Assembly: GCA_949825025.1 (NCBI GenBank) | Contig: OX463778.1 | Coordinates: forward strand, 7,021,142-7,085,141 | DNA from: Siphlonurus alternatus | Lineage: Eukaryota > Arthropoda > Insecta > Ephemeroptera > Siphlonuridae | Direction: 5' to 3' | DNA length: 64,000 nt | Shown: positions 33,911 to 45,402 of the stretch, one piece after another | How the letters are laid out: the number at the start of each line of letters is the position of its first letter | How positions within the stretch are numbered: the first letter of the stretch is position 1 | Notes under the pieces: generated by a model | What the model saw: the letters and a program-made list of their open reading frames with translations, nothing else | The model's database searches: none | What the model was told of the DNA's origin: nothing | Translations under genes and position numbers: made by a program

Positions 33911-34190
33911 GTGTGTCACGATTGGGTGTCGGACTTGTAATCTGGATCGTCTCCAGAGCTTGGGTTCGCTCCCGACTGCCTGCCAGTTTGTGAGTAATCC
34001 TGAGTGCGCTCGCCAGGTGGCTGCAGCTTGCAAGTCGAACACTGTATAGGGAGGTGCTAAAGTTTACGTTGGACTTTCGTACCGCCTGCCTTGATGATGG
34101 TTTTCTGTGGTTTCTCATCGTCACTCCCAGGCGAGGCAGTTCCTAACACAAGGCCACAGCCGCCTCCTTTCCTATCCTAGTATCCAACTG
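33911..34190 (+). mobile_element. tRNA-derived SINE, longer copy
   Basis: TCGGACTTGTAATCTGG corresponds to an anticodon arm (TGT in the loop), and TTGGGTTCGCTCCCGAC to a T arm. The tail contains GGTTTTCTGTGGTTTCTC, CAGGCGAGGCAGTTCC and AAGGCCACAGCCGCCTCC, a module also found in the 5S-headed SINEs of this window. Confidence 0.75.
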
Positions 34191-34825
34191 TTTGAATGCT
34201 TAAAATAATAGCAGAATATGTTGTAGTAAGTTAAAATTGTAAAATAAATAAAAATAATCATTAAAAAAATTTAATATGAGGACGTAGCTATTTCTGACAT
34301 GTTGGTGGTTGATCATATTGTGTATGAGCATTTGCCTTTTTCAATCCACCATTTGGGTTATTTCTTCTTCTTCTTTTTTATTCTTCTCTTTTCCTCCCAT
34401 TTTATGTATTTCTTAACCCAATAAACAATTATTATTATTATAATTATTTATTTTATTATAATGATAAATATTAAACAATGCATGAAAAACAATCTATAAG
34501 TTTATATATCAGGTCTGAGTTAAAATTGAATCTTTCAATATATTTTTAATTAACCAAAGTGCACCAATACGTCGGCCTTATTTGAAAATTAAAAAAAAAA
34601 AAAAAAAAAAACGTTTCCATACCTTATTTGTGGTAAAAAATAGGTCAAAATATGATTGAGTTTTAATGTTTAAATTATAAACTGATTTTTTTTGCCTAGT
34701 TCAAGAATTAAAAATATATGCGTGTTCTATTCAAATTATTAATTATTTAGCAACAGTTAAATGAAAAAGAAGGAACTATATAAATATAATAAAGTCAAAA
34801 ATGTAATGGTTCATATATATATGCG

Positions 34826-35140
34826 TTGGTGTGGCGCAGTGAGCTTGACCGGGTTTCATCAGATAACCGAAGTCAAGCAACGCCCAGTGTAGTTAGTAGT
34901 TGGATGGGTGACCATTTTCAACAAAAACCACGTTTCCCACCCAGGGGTAAATCGATGCGCTTTTCCACTATGTGGTTCTCCTGGCTTTGGACCATTGCAC
35001 TTCCGGTTCATTTATAAAAGCTGTAGCGTCCATCCTAGCTGAGGTTTCCAAGTTTCCCTCAGTCACAGGTAAATGCCAGGATGGATTGCAAGGCCATGGC
35101 CGCCCCTGTTCCGGAAGAGTCCACGAAACGGTCAAGTTAG
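34826..35140 (+). mobile_element. SINE with 5S rRNA-derived head, best-preserved head
   Basis: GTGTGGCGCAGTGAGCTTG, then GATAACCGAAGTCAAGCAAC, TTAGTAGTTGGATGGGTG and ACC follow 5S rRNA through box A, intermediate element and box C. The tail GAGGTTTCCAAGTTTCCC, GTAAATGCCAGGATGG and AAGGCCATGGCCGCCCC matches the module of the tRNA-derived SINE. Confidence 0.88.
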
Positions 35141-35589
35141 GGTTTCGGAAAGTTCGGGGTTTCAAAGTAGTATGTAATTAGTAAGTAGAAGTACCGAATA
35201 GGGTTTGATATACATATACAGTATATATATAAAGTAAAAAAATGTATATGCCTTACATATACACAACATTAATTTTTATCGTATTAAAACAGAGTATTTA
35301 TTTTGACAATTAAGTTCAGAACTGACATATCGTAGTACTGAATATGCCCACATTTCTCAGAGCCGCGCGAATTTGTTAATATAATTTTGTTCTCTTTATC
35401 AAAACACAAATTTTGAAGCATCAACACGCCCCCTCGGTGGTTTGTATTGATTGTATAGCAAAATATAGTAAATATATTTCAAATATGTATTATTGTCTTA
35501 TAAATTTTCAACATCGAAAAATGTGTTTTAAATATTATAATAAATGTTATGATTACATTACACGTTATCTTTCTAAAATTATTATTCCA

Positions 35590-35790
35590 AAAGTTTTCCT
35601 TGTGAAGGAAAAGTTTATCTACGTTCATCCTTCTTTGAAGAGGCGAATGTGTTTACTTTTTTGCTCTGCTGGACACACATCGTGTTTAGACCAACTTCAC
35701 TTACTGCCATGCAAATATTTTCAACCTTCCACTTTTTTTCTGAGTAAATCGTGTTTTTGTTTTGTAGCCTGCCCGTATATGATGATGATG
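35590..35790 (+). repeat. Dispersed repeat P, copy 1
   Basis: GGAAAAGTTTATCTACGTTC, TTTTTTTCTGAGTAAATCGT and a CCTGCCCGTAT end resemble 38540-38740. A 136-codon frame over this region lacks family features and probably is not a gene. Confidence 0.45.
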
Positions 35791-35906
35791 AGTAAGAAGG
35801 GCTTAAGGAACTTTAAAGCATAATAAATATTCATGGTTAACAAGATTAGTTTATGTGATCAATTTAAAATCGGGAGAACAAGTCAAATAAATTATCCACA
35901 AGGCTT

Positions 35907-36146
35907 CCCTACTTGAAAAATTACGTCTTCAACTCATCCTTTACACATCTAATCTAATCTTTTTACCTCTTAAACACATCTCATTTCGTCTTCATTATTT
36001 ATTTATAATATTTTATGCCCAAGAATACGTATAAAAATATGAGATAACGCATTTTTCCTCTAAAATGTTGAACAATTATTGGAGGGAATTAGACGAGAAG
36101 AGAGCATACTAGTGAATAAAAGATGAAATTTATTTCAACTTGAGAG
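35907..36146 (+). mobile_element. Family A element
   Basis: CCCTACTTGAAAAATTACGT to TTTATTTCAACTTGAG, with an internal deletion in the ATGAAATGGAGACAATA part. Confidence 0.8.
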
Positions 36147-36292
36147 GTATTAATTTAAAGAATGGAAAATAAAGATGAAAGGAAAAGAGAAAAGATTTCA
36201 GGAGCGGCAAGGAAAAATGAGCAGGTTCCAACACGTCTCGATGGATCCACAGCAGTTTTTGATTATTACACAAACAGCTGACATTTTCTCAC

Positions 36293-36470
36293 CTGATTCC
36301 TCCTCTCGTGAGGTCATAGTTGAGCGTGTTGTTTGCGTGAATCCACATCACGTATGATGACGTCATCGCCACGTGTCGGACCAGACACGTCAGCTGGATC
36401 GTACTGTCTGCCTTGTAGTACTTCTCGAACAGCTGACGACCGTGTTCGTCCACGATCACCACCTCGGGGG
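36293..36470 (-). CDS. dpr20: dpr20-like gene, first half of Ig domain 2
   Basis: The minus-strand acceptor ACCATGTTTCAG and donor GTGAGA bound this exon. It completes an Ala codon with the exon at 47038-47254 and encodes PEVVIVDEHGRQLFEKYYKA, then DSTIQLTCLVRHVAMTSSYV, MWIHANNTLNYDLTRGGI. It has the first Ig cysteine (LTC), the core Trp (MWIH) and an NNT glycosylation site. L-x-Y-D-x-T-R-G-G is a conserved Dpr motif, and EKYY(K/E)xDSTxQL agrees with my memory of Dpr20. The exon contains the palindrome ATGACGTCAT within MTSS, which need not be regulatory. Confidence 0.92.
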
Positions 36471-36631
36471 CTGAAACATGGTACCAATATCGTGGTCAAC
36501 TTCACGTGTCATGACCACGTGTCGGACCAGGCACGTCAGTTGACATATTTAAATAAAATTAAATATCCTGATTTTATAACTACAAATTTTATGTTTTTTT
36601 TTTTAATATATTTCGTTTAACTTCTATATAT

Positions 36632-36790
36632 AATGGGCTCGATTCACGAAGCAGTTAGCCAGGTTTCTAACCACGTTTAGCTTAACCACTTTTAACTAGA
36701 TTGTTTACATGTTATAACACCCAGTTAAACGTGTTTAAGCTATAAAACGTGGTTAGAAACCTGGCTAACTGCTTCGTGAATCGCGCACAA
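36632..36790. mobile_element. Family S stem-loop
   Basis: GCTCGATTCACGAAGCAGTT to CTTCGTGAATCGCGCACA, with arms AGCCAGGTTTCTAACCACG and CGTGGTTAGAAACCTGGCT. Confidence 0.85.
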
Positions 36791-36884
36791 ATTATAATTA
36801 AAGGCTGACCGTCAGCAGCAAAAAGTTATTATATTTTTAGGATAATCTGCTGTATGCTGTGCCTTCTCAAAACCAAAGAATTAA

Positions 36885-36930
36885 TTTGACAAAGAATTAA
36901 TATCTACGTAGATATTAATTCTTTGTCAAA
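36885..36930. repeat. 46-bp perfect palindrome without spacer
   Basis: Each half is TTTGACAAAGAATTAATATC plus TAC or its exact complement, meeting at TACGTA. Confidence 0.9.
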
Positions 36931-36939
36931 ACTATATAA

Positions 36940-37765
36940 ATGCTGAAAACAGCGTAAACATGTTTCATATTTCCCATAATTTGACGATGTTCTGTGGCCG
37001 ACGGCCAGCCATATTATATTATATAGCATTAATATTTTGTAATAGCTCATACTGGCTGCTTACAGAAAAAAAAAACAAATTGCAGAATCACACGCTATAT
37101 AAAGGCGTCTTAATTATCACCAATAGCAGAATGTGCTGTAGTAAGCTAACATTGTAATAAATAATCATTTATTTATGTAGATATCACTACATTGTATTAT
37201 TAATTAATATTTTGTCAAAATAAAGGGAAAAAAACATTATTTTTCACGATCAGGCGTTATAACGAGTACAAGTTTGGTATCGAACCGAAGTGGGTGGTGT
37301 GTGTGATGAGTAAATTCTCGAAACTATCACACAAATTGTCTCTGTGGCATTTTCATTGTTCTAATTGTTTAATAGTTCAATGGAAGTGAATTTGTAATTA
37401 CTAAAACTATTTTAATTGCAAATTATTCCACTAACGAGACTACTATTGATTATCAGTTAATACTCGTGCATTGAACATTTGTGCTTAGCCAATTATTAAG
37501 AGAAATGATTTAATTAATTAATTGAAAATCACAATCAGGTGTGCAATTGTGCGATGAATTAATTGAAAATTATTAATTTTATAATAAAATTGTGTTTTCA
37601 TGAAAAAAATGTTAAAGTTTTTTTAAATTGAAAATAAACGAGCATAAAAAATCAGAATTCACTTATTATATGGAGCTATAGAAGCTGAAATTTAACTGTA
37701 TACATTTTTATGAAAGTTAATTCATTTTGCATTCCTACCAAATTTTGGTGCAGGGTATGGAATAA
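36940..37765. other. AT-rich intron DNA, nothing recognised
   Basis: No exon, no known element. Short GTGTGTGATGAG-type stretches only. Confidence 0.5.
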
Positions 37766-37774
37766 TGCAATGAA

Positions 37775-38020
37775 CCTTTCTCGCTAGATCACTCAGGTGA
37801 AGCATGGATGGGTGACCGGGAAAAAAATATACTGCTCCCTCTGTAGGGCAAATTTTTCCCGCTTTCCACCCAATGCAGTGATGATGCACTTAATTATATA
37901 TATTTGGTTCTACATGTTTTAAACATCATTTTGGTCCTTAGATAGAAAGTAATGGTCTGTCCTGACTGAGGTTTTCCACGGTTTCCTCAGTCTCAGCTCA
38001 GCAATTACTAGAAACCTCAA
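37775..38020 (+). mobile_element. 5S-headed SINE with shortened head
   Basis: CTAGATCACTCAGGTGAAGC joins directly to ATGGATGGGTGACC, so the middle of the 5S part is deleted. The body (CAATGCAGTGATGATGCACT) and tail (CTGAGGTTTTCCACGG) are recognisable. Confidence 0.75.
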
Positions 38021-38534
38021 AACCTCACATTCAAGCTTTTAGATTTAAAAACTTGTCCATTTTTTATTATATGAATTGTCTGAATGCAGAACTTTAGTTT
38101 TTTAAAATTCAAGCATTATCAGATCAATGATTTGAAGATCCATATAAAAATTCAGATTTCAAATTTGAAAAAAGAGTAATAAAATAATTGCACTCCAAAA
38201 GAGGAAATGTTACATTGCAGATGCATTTTTTTAAATTTAATTATTATTTTGAATAATTAAAAAAAGACTTGCAAGTTTCCAACAACTATCATAATGATCT
38301 CGAAAGAAACAACATAAAATTTTATTAAATTTTTTCTCATCTGATGATAAAAAGGAAGTAAATTTTTTAATTAAAATAACAACGTTATCACCCAACATAA
38401 AACTAAAACAAAGATAGCGAACCTCATTAAAATTATGATTTTTGTTTACTTTTTTAGAACATAACTTCTTCTTTATCATTTTATGTAAAGGTAAAATTAA
38501 ATTTTGAAATAACATTTTTATAAAACTTTTTTTT

Positions 38535-38750
38535 CTTGCTAAAAAAGTAAGGAAAAGTTTATCTGAATTAGTTCCTCATCTTTTTTGGTAAAAATACTTA
38601 CTAGATGTTGGGCCACATATTATGTTCGCTGAATGAACATCATTTACTCTCTAGCAACATTTTTAAACTTTTTTTTCTCTGAGTAAACCATGTTTTTAAG
38701 AGTCGTTGTGTGCTGCCTGTCTGTACGAGATAGAGGAAAGTAAAATCCTC
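38535..38750 (+). repeat. Dispersed repeat P, copy 2
   Basis: GTAAGGAAAAGTTTATCTGA, TTTTTTTCTCTGAGTAAACC and GCTGCCTGTCTGTACG parallel the copy at 35590. Confidence 0.4.
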
Positions 38751-38847
38751 CCAAACTGCCACGCCTCTTTTGTGTACGACCATGCTCCATATAGACACGT
38801 GGAGGAAATAGGGATTTTTAAAATCAATTCTTTTATTTGCAAAGGTG

Positions 38848-39121
38848 AACCTAGTTGAAAAATTACGTCTTCAACTCATCCTTTACACGTCTAAACCTAA
38901 TCTTTGTACCTCTAAAACACATATTATTTCCTCTTCGCTCAAAGTGAGGATGAAATGAAGAAAAATTATATTTCTAGCATTCTATGCTCAAGAAGAGGTA
39001 AAAAGGCGTAATCTCGTCTTTTCCTCTCTTTTTTTCCCTCTAAAATGGTGCTCAATAAGAGGAAAAAAGACGAGAGGAGAGCTTAATAGCGAAGAAGAGA
39101 TGAAATTTATTTGAACTTGAG
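38848..39121 (+). mobile_element. Family A element, near-complete
   Basis: CCTAGTTGAAAAATTACGTC to ATTTATTTGAACTTGAGG, with all landmarks in order. Confidence 0.88.
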
Positions 39122-39142
39122 GACCTCATATTTTGGCAGTTG

Positions 39143-39295
39143 TGTTTAAGGTAGAGATAACGTTGATCAGCTGTTCGACGGAGTCCCCTTTGATTAACAT
39201 TAAAACCTTAAGTAACAAATTCACAAAAATTCTGAATTTTTTTTGACAGGCAGATTTTAGGACCTAAAAGCCATAGAAAAAATTTCAAAACAATT
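39143..39295 (+). mobile_element. Family F repeat
   Basis: AAGGTAGAGATAACGTTGAT, CAGCTGTTCGACGGAGTCCC and GACAGGCAGATTTTAGGACC. It runs straight into an E element. Confidence 0.65.
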
Positions 39296-39485
39296 TAACG
39301 AGGATGCATTTACATGGAGCGAGAAAATCGCATGCCGCAGCCAATCAAATTAAGGCTCGGGATTTCCTAACCTTGTGAAGAACCATTTGATCACCAATAT
39401 GGCCGCCATATGAGATTGAAGCAGTTGCGTTTTTCTCACCCCTCCAAGTCCCTCTTGACATCGCTCCATGGAAATGCACTTTAAG
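39296..39485 (+). mobile_element. Family E element, uninterrupted copy
   Basis: GCATTTACATGGAGCGAG and CGCTCCATGGAAATGCAC are inverted ends. The interior contains ATATGGCCGCCATATGAG. It serves as the reference for the interrupted copy at 2680-3065. Confidence 0.7.
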
Positions 39486-39489
39486 TAGA

Positions 39490-40115
39490 AAGAACGATCT
39501 CTCTTTAATGATCACCTTTTTTATGAAACCAACTGAAAAATATATATAGGCTGATGAGGTTGTAATAATGTTTAAAGCGAAATATTTAATAAAAATAAAG
39601 AAATAAACTGTGTGTTTGGAAAGGGATTAAGATTAAATAACTGGTTAAAACAAAACTTTTTGTTATTTTTTTTAGAGAAAATGATGCTAGTTTTTATTCA
39701 TATAAGGGTAATGATTATTTCCTTACTTAATTTATATTATACCCAAAAGACTATAATATACTATATACATAGATTATGTAGCAGTCTTGATTTTTCCCAA
39801 ATAAAGACAAAGAAGCAAAAATCAACATACCCTGTTTTATTTTTACGGGGCATGATACTAAAGGCTACAAATGAAATCGAGCCTCATTTGAATTAAACAT
39901 TGTATTAATTTTAGCTATAATATGAATATAAAATTAAACCTATATCCTGAATCTGTATTCTTTTATATGTAGAGTTCCAACCTATATTTTTGAAACGTAT
40001 ACTGTACAGAGATTAGGAGTTGGATATTTTCCATCATTTTGCATAAGAAATTCAAAAAATTTGTAACTAATAAAAACGTTTAATTAGATACAAATATTTA
40101 TACAACTTACAAGTT
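39490..40115. other. AT-rich intron DNA, nothing recognised
   Basis: Contains only a short incidental open frame at 39612-39896. Confidence 0.5.
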
Positions 40116-40117
40116 AG

Positions 40118-40120
<3 letters not shown>

Positions 40121-40209
<89 letters not shown>

Positions 40210-40214
40210 TATAT
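40121..40214. repeat. (AT)n microsatellite, about 94 bp
   Basis: Nearly perfect AT run ending ATACATATATATATA. Confidence 0.95.
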
Positions 40215-40337
40215 AAGCTTTTAAACTGAACCCTAGTACAGGGTACTGGCCACAATGAAGTGACTGAATTTAACTTCCCGGATATTCGTAGACCTTACTT
40301 TTGTGGGTCCCTTCATGGCCTAAGCAATCCATTCCAG

Positions 40338-40492
40338 CATGAGCTGTCTGCTATTTCGGGTGAGCGCAATTATGAACTTAATTTTATATTGATTTACAGG
40401 TCATATTTGCGCTCGCTCTAAAAAAGCAGATAAAGTTCATAATTGCAACGGAATTATGGTAAACAGACAGCTCATTATTCCGGACGAGAGAT
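40338..40492. mobile_element. Palindromic element Q, copy 1
   Basis: ATGAGCTGTCTGCTATTTCG on the left and GGTAAACAGACAGCTCATTA on the right; GCGCAATTATGAAC and GTTCATAATTGC pair internally. A relative is at 58305-58440. Confidence 0.65.
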
Positions 40493-40559
40493 GATGTACA
40501 GGATAAACGAATAAAATAAATTATACATCACACATGAGATACAGAAAATACCAAACAAG

Positions 40560-41520
40560 TTTGCAAGTTTCAGCTGGTCAGCCGAGCTACAGAAACACGT
40601 CCATGTTTTGACGAATTCTAGTGTTTGGGATCACCGATTGCTTTCTGTTCTGTGAGATCTCTGGGAGCAAAATGTTGTGAAATAAGTTGCAAATCCCCCC
40701 CCCCCCCCTCTCTCCCTCTAGGGAGCAAGCGTTGTTGTTTGTACTTTACAATTCAAAATGTTTCAACACACTTTTAGGTCAAATCACTCAACGTTCTTTT
40801 GTAACTTTTGTGGTTAAAAAAACAGCAAAACTTTTAATTTAAAACAACGTTTTATAATAATATTATGTGTATTTCGAAGATAAACTAAGATATTTTTTAT
40901 AAGTTTTAAAATGTTCAAGTAAAATAAAGTTGTTTGTAAACTAAGTTATTAAAACCGAAGTTAATTAAGCTAAAAAATAATAAACGTAAAACTTTCAACA
41001 TGGTTACATTCTTCCTCTAGCTTTAAAGAAATCCGCATTGTAAAAAAATTACAAATTACATAACATTTTGTAGTTGTTGCATGCTACTCAATCTTAAACT
41101 ATTAAAATATTGCTTACAGTTTTGGGGGTCCTTTCCAAACCGGGGCTCAAAATGGCTTATATATAAATCCATTCCATTATTTGCCTGGTTGCGATGCGAC
41201 TGAGGAAACCATGGAAACCTCAGTCATTACGATCACGAATCAGATGTGTATACCACTATACGTAAGATGCCTGATTTATATAATATATTATTATTTATTT
41301 ACATACATTATAATATGTTATTTTAATATTACAAAGTATTACGCATATAAATTATATTTATTATAACTTCAATTGATACTAATGCTATTGCGTACCTAAA
41401 ATCTGTAAATTTTCTGTAAACTGACGACGGAATTCATTGCTTCGCCGTGATTTTTAAAAGAAACAGTACACCCTGCAAATTTCATTATTTATTTTTTTGT
41501 TAGTCTCTTGAATCTAAATA
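40560..41520. other. Intron DNA with a C11 run and SINE-tail fragment
   Basis: It has a C run with CTCTCTCCCTC at about 40698-40720, and at 41180-41225 the motif CTGAGGAAACCATGGAAACC, a reverse SINE-tail module. No exon was recognised. Confidence 0.4.
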
Positions 41521-41524
41521 TGTA

Positions 41525-41790
41525 CAGTTATCGCCTCTGAAAAGTTCCCTTTGCAGCCTTGGTTATCACCATTCCCTGTAAAAATAACACATCTGGAGGA
41601 TCATCTTCAAATAACCCCACTTAACCTATACTTAGCCTAAGACTGTCTTAGCGCAACAATGAAGAATACGCTTGTAAGCTTAATTTTAGAATTCTTGTAA
41701 TTTGTGTTATTTGAAGACCCCCCATTTCATTGTGATTTAACAAGTCTGAAAGTGAGAAATTTTCCAAGGTGACGAGTGTACCTTGTAGCG
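41525..41790 (+). mobile_element. Family G element, interrupted
   Basis: TGTACAGTTATCGCCTCTG on the left and TTTTCCAAGGTGACGAGTGT on the right. The middle (41600-41730) is occupied by another inverted repeat with CTTCAAATAACCCC and TTATTTGAAGACC. Confidence 0.65.
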
Positions 41791-41809
41791 AAATGGATCT
41801 ACTACTACT

Positions 41810-41816
<7 letters not shown>

Positions 41817-41893
<77 letters not shown>
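41817..41893. repeat. (CT)n microsatellite
   Basis: CT run preceded by C10. Confidence 0.95.
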
Positions 41894-41897
<4 letters not shown>

Positions 41898-42599
41898 CAT
41901 CCATTCTTCCGCTCTTTCCGACTCCCTAGAGCTCTCTCGAAAAAGTTGGCACGCACAAAAAAGTTCCGCTCATGTAATTTTCTCTAGTATTTGCATGACG
42001 AAGGAAGTCATCTAGCCGCGGTGGTTTTGTGTGACTGTCGTTCTGTCTTAATGACTCCCCCCCCTCTGGGGATTACAAACTGTCTGCGGTGATGAGTAAA
42101 CATAAATGTAAACAGTGTTTATACTTTAACGTTAAATTTATAATTATAAATTATTCATTAAACACGTCTCAATTGACTTTATTATGTAAATTTTACTAAA
42201 ATTGTGGTGTAATTTTTTGTTGTAATTCAAAATTTATTTTAATTTGTTTTTATTAGTAAATTTGTTTATAATTTAGTATATTTGCGTCGGTTATATAGCA
42301 ATTTTGTAGATACAAATTACTGATGGTAATATAATTTATTGATATTTGTTAATTATTTTTGTTATATTAAAAAATACTTTGTGTTTATTTGGTAAATTCA
42401 TAAACATGAATTAATGATGTCTCAAGATCTCGCAACAAATTTTACTAACAAGGGAACTTTTTCAAATGTGAACTTTCGATTTTCATGAAAATTGGCATAT
42501 GTGTACAACTCCTAAATCTAAGAGATAGACTTTTTTCAGAATTTCCTGACGAGCATTATTTCGCCCGTAAACGCCTATGTTATATGTTAATTTCCTTAT

Positions 42600-43215
42600 G
42601 CATGGTTTATATGGGCGATATACCAAATTTCTTTGATGTAGCCAAAAATTTCAGAATCACCAATTTAAGCAACCCACAATACGGGAAAAATAAGCAAAAA
42701 ATTCTAATATTGGTATTTTTCCCCAAATTAGGGGTGCGAAAGGTCTATAGCCCACCCAATAGGACTGGTAATGGGGAAAACATAAAGTTGGCGTATTGTC
42801 GCGAAAATTTCAGGATCACCTATTTAGGCAACCCACATTACGGGAAAAATAAGCAAAAAATTCTAATAGTAGCATTTTTCCCGAAATTAGGGGTGCGAAA
42901 AGTCTATAGCCCACACAATGGGACTGGTAATGGGGAAAACATAAAGTTGGCGTATTGTCGCGAAAATTTCAGGATCACCTATTTAGGCAACCCACATTAC
43001 GGGAAAAATAAGCAAAAAATTTTAATAGCGGTATTTTTTCCGAAATTAGGGGTGCGAACGGTCTATAGCCCACACAATGCGACTGGTAATGGGGAAAACA
43101 TAAAGTTGGCGTATTGTCGCGAAAATTTCAGGATCACCTATTTAGACAACCCACATTAAGGGAAAAATAAGCAAAAAATTTCAATGTTCTTATTTTTTCC
43201 GAAATCGGGGGCGTG
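42600..43215 (+). repeat. 159-bp tandem repeats, left arm
   Basis: AACCCACAATACGGGAAAAA or AACCCACATTACGGGAAAAA starts at 42671, 42830, 42989 and 43148, a period of exactly 159 bp. The unit length is divisible by three, so one frame stays open across units (53 codons per unit, including YGKNKQKI and KLGVRKVYS). I take this as a by-product of the period and not as proof of a protein. Confidence 0.92.
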
Positions 43216-43338
43216 AAGAGTCTATATCCGATGCAATGGGACTCGTATAGTAGCTGAAACATAAAGTTATAAAGCGGTCATCTTTGAAGATTTCAGGATA
43301 AAGCCTATATACATGCAACCACATTAAAAAGAAATTGA

Positions 43339-43351
43339 AAATATATATATA

Positions 43352-43420
<69 letters not shown>
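43339..43420. repeat. (AT)n microsatellite in left arm
   Basis: Long AT run; the right arm has only TATATATATATT at the matching place near 45258. Confidence 0.9.
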
Positions 43421-43425
<5 letters not shown>

Positions 43426-43792
43426 CCAATATTCTTTTCAATTGGTTTTTATAGTGTGTAATTGATTTTTAATACAATTAAGGCACTTTGTAAATTGAAA
43501 GTTCTTTAAAATTACGGTTCTTGAGATAAAAAAATATAATTTACGTAATCGTTAAAAAAAATTTGCCATAAAAATTATTTGATTATATTTATATCATGCA
43601 GTAGGTCATAACGCAATTGCTACAGGATTGATTGCGTGATTGATTCTTTGATTGATGGACGTAAGGAGGTGTATTTCAGTGACCGTAAAATATACAAAAA
43701 TATACTGTAATTAGATATTTCATATTTTTTTAGTTTACTTATGATGAATGTAATTTCTAATGTCATTGTGTTAATTGATAGTTCACATTTAT

Positions 43793-43954
<162 letters not shown>

Positions 43955-44462
43955 TAACTATCTATCTAGTAACTTACCCAATTATTATCGCATTCTATCT
44001 ATTTCAAGGGGTCAATTTACGCAACCAATATTCTATTATAATAATTTTTATTGTTTCAAGTAGAAAAAATGTTTAAAAAAAATGTTACAATTTTTTGTGA
44101 TAAAATTATATTAAATTAGTTTACAGGATTTCTATTTTAAAATATATGTTTAATAATGTGATACTTCTTTCCAGAAAACAATTTACATATTAATATTTGT
44201 ATACTTTCTAATCAATTAATTTGTTAATAAAATATCAACGAAAGATATTTATACATACAAGCTTTGACTTTTTATGAATTAGCTTTGATGATAATGGTTA
44301 CATATATTATATAATTAAACAGCTCTCATACTTTATACTAAACTAACATATTTACTCCTTGAAATTATAACACAGATGGTGAGACGTGTAAAAATGGCTA
44401 AAGCAAATTTCAATGAGACACCAGCCACACTTCAGAAACTTGAAGTTGTCACACAGCTCGCA

Positions 44463-44561
44463 GTCGCCCCCGTCTGTGTTGTAGCAGAACTTTGCTGGTG
44501 TCTCAAACCTGTGCTGCCTCTCGTCGAGGTAGCCTCCTTTGTGCCATGCATAGTTCAGAAT
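44463..44561 (-). other. Spacer of the giant palindrome with exon-like coding character
   Basis: The minus strand is open through the spacer and into the left arm. The translation, LNYAWHKGGYLDERQHRFE then TPAKFCYNTDGGDCELCDN and FKFLKCGWCLIE, has varied composition, GC-rich codons and a C-x2-C-x7-C-x2-C pattern like a PSI-type domain or a small zinc motif. It differs sharply from the AT-rich arms. It could be a captured fragment of a host exon. I cannot name the parent protein, and no splice sites or start codon prove expression. Confidence 0.4.
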
Positions 44562-44782
44562 TGCGAGCTGTGTGACAACTTCAAGTTTCTGAAGTGTAGC
44601 TGGTGTCTCATTGAAATATAATTTAATATAATTTTATCACAAAAAATTGTAACATTTTTTTTAAACATTTTTTCTACTTGAAACAATAAAAATTATTATA
44701 ATAGAATATTGGTTGTGTAAATTGACCCCTTGAAATAGATAGAATGCGATAATAATTGAGTAAGTTACTAGATAGATACTTA

Positions 44783-44935
<153 letters not shown>

Positions 44936-45402
44936 AAATGTGAACTATCAATTAACACAATGACATTAGAAATTACATTCTTCATAAGTAGACTAAAAAA
45001 ATATGAAATATCTAATAACAGTATATTTTTGTATATTTTACGGTCACTGAAATACACCTCCTTACGTCCATCAATCAAATAATCAATCACGCAATCAATC
45101 CTGTAGCAATTGCGTTATGACCTACTGCATGATATAAATATAATCAAATAATTTTTATGGCAAAAATTTTTTAACGGTTACGTAAATGATATTTTTTTAT
45201 CTCAAGTCAAATCAATTAAACACTATAAAAACCAATTGAAAAGAATATTGGAATAATATGTATATATATATTTTCAATTTCTTTTTAATGTGGTTGCATG
45301 TATATAGGCTTTATCCTGAAATCTTCAAAGACGACCGCTTTATAACTTTATGTTTCAGCTATTATACGAGTCCCCGGATAATAGGCATCGGATATAGACC
45401 CT

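Noticed and set aside
35413..35823. 136-codon frame with cysteines
   Set aside because: AT-rich composition, no domain signature, and part of it matches a dispersed repeat also present near 38540.
42671..43160. 159-bp repeats as a CRISPR array
   Set aside because: Units are continuous tandem repeats with no unique spacers, and the genome is eukaryotic.
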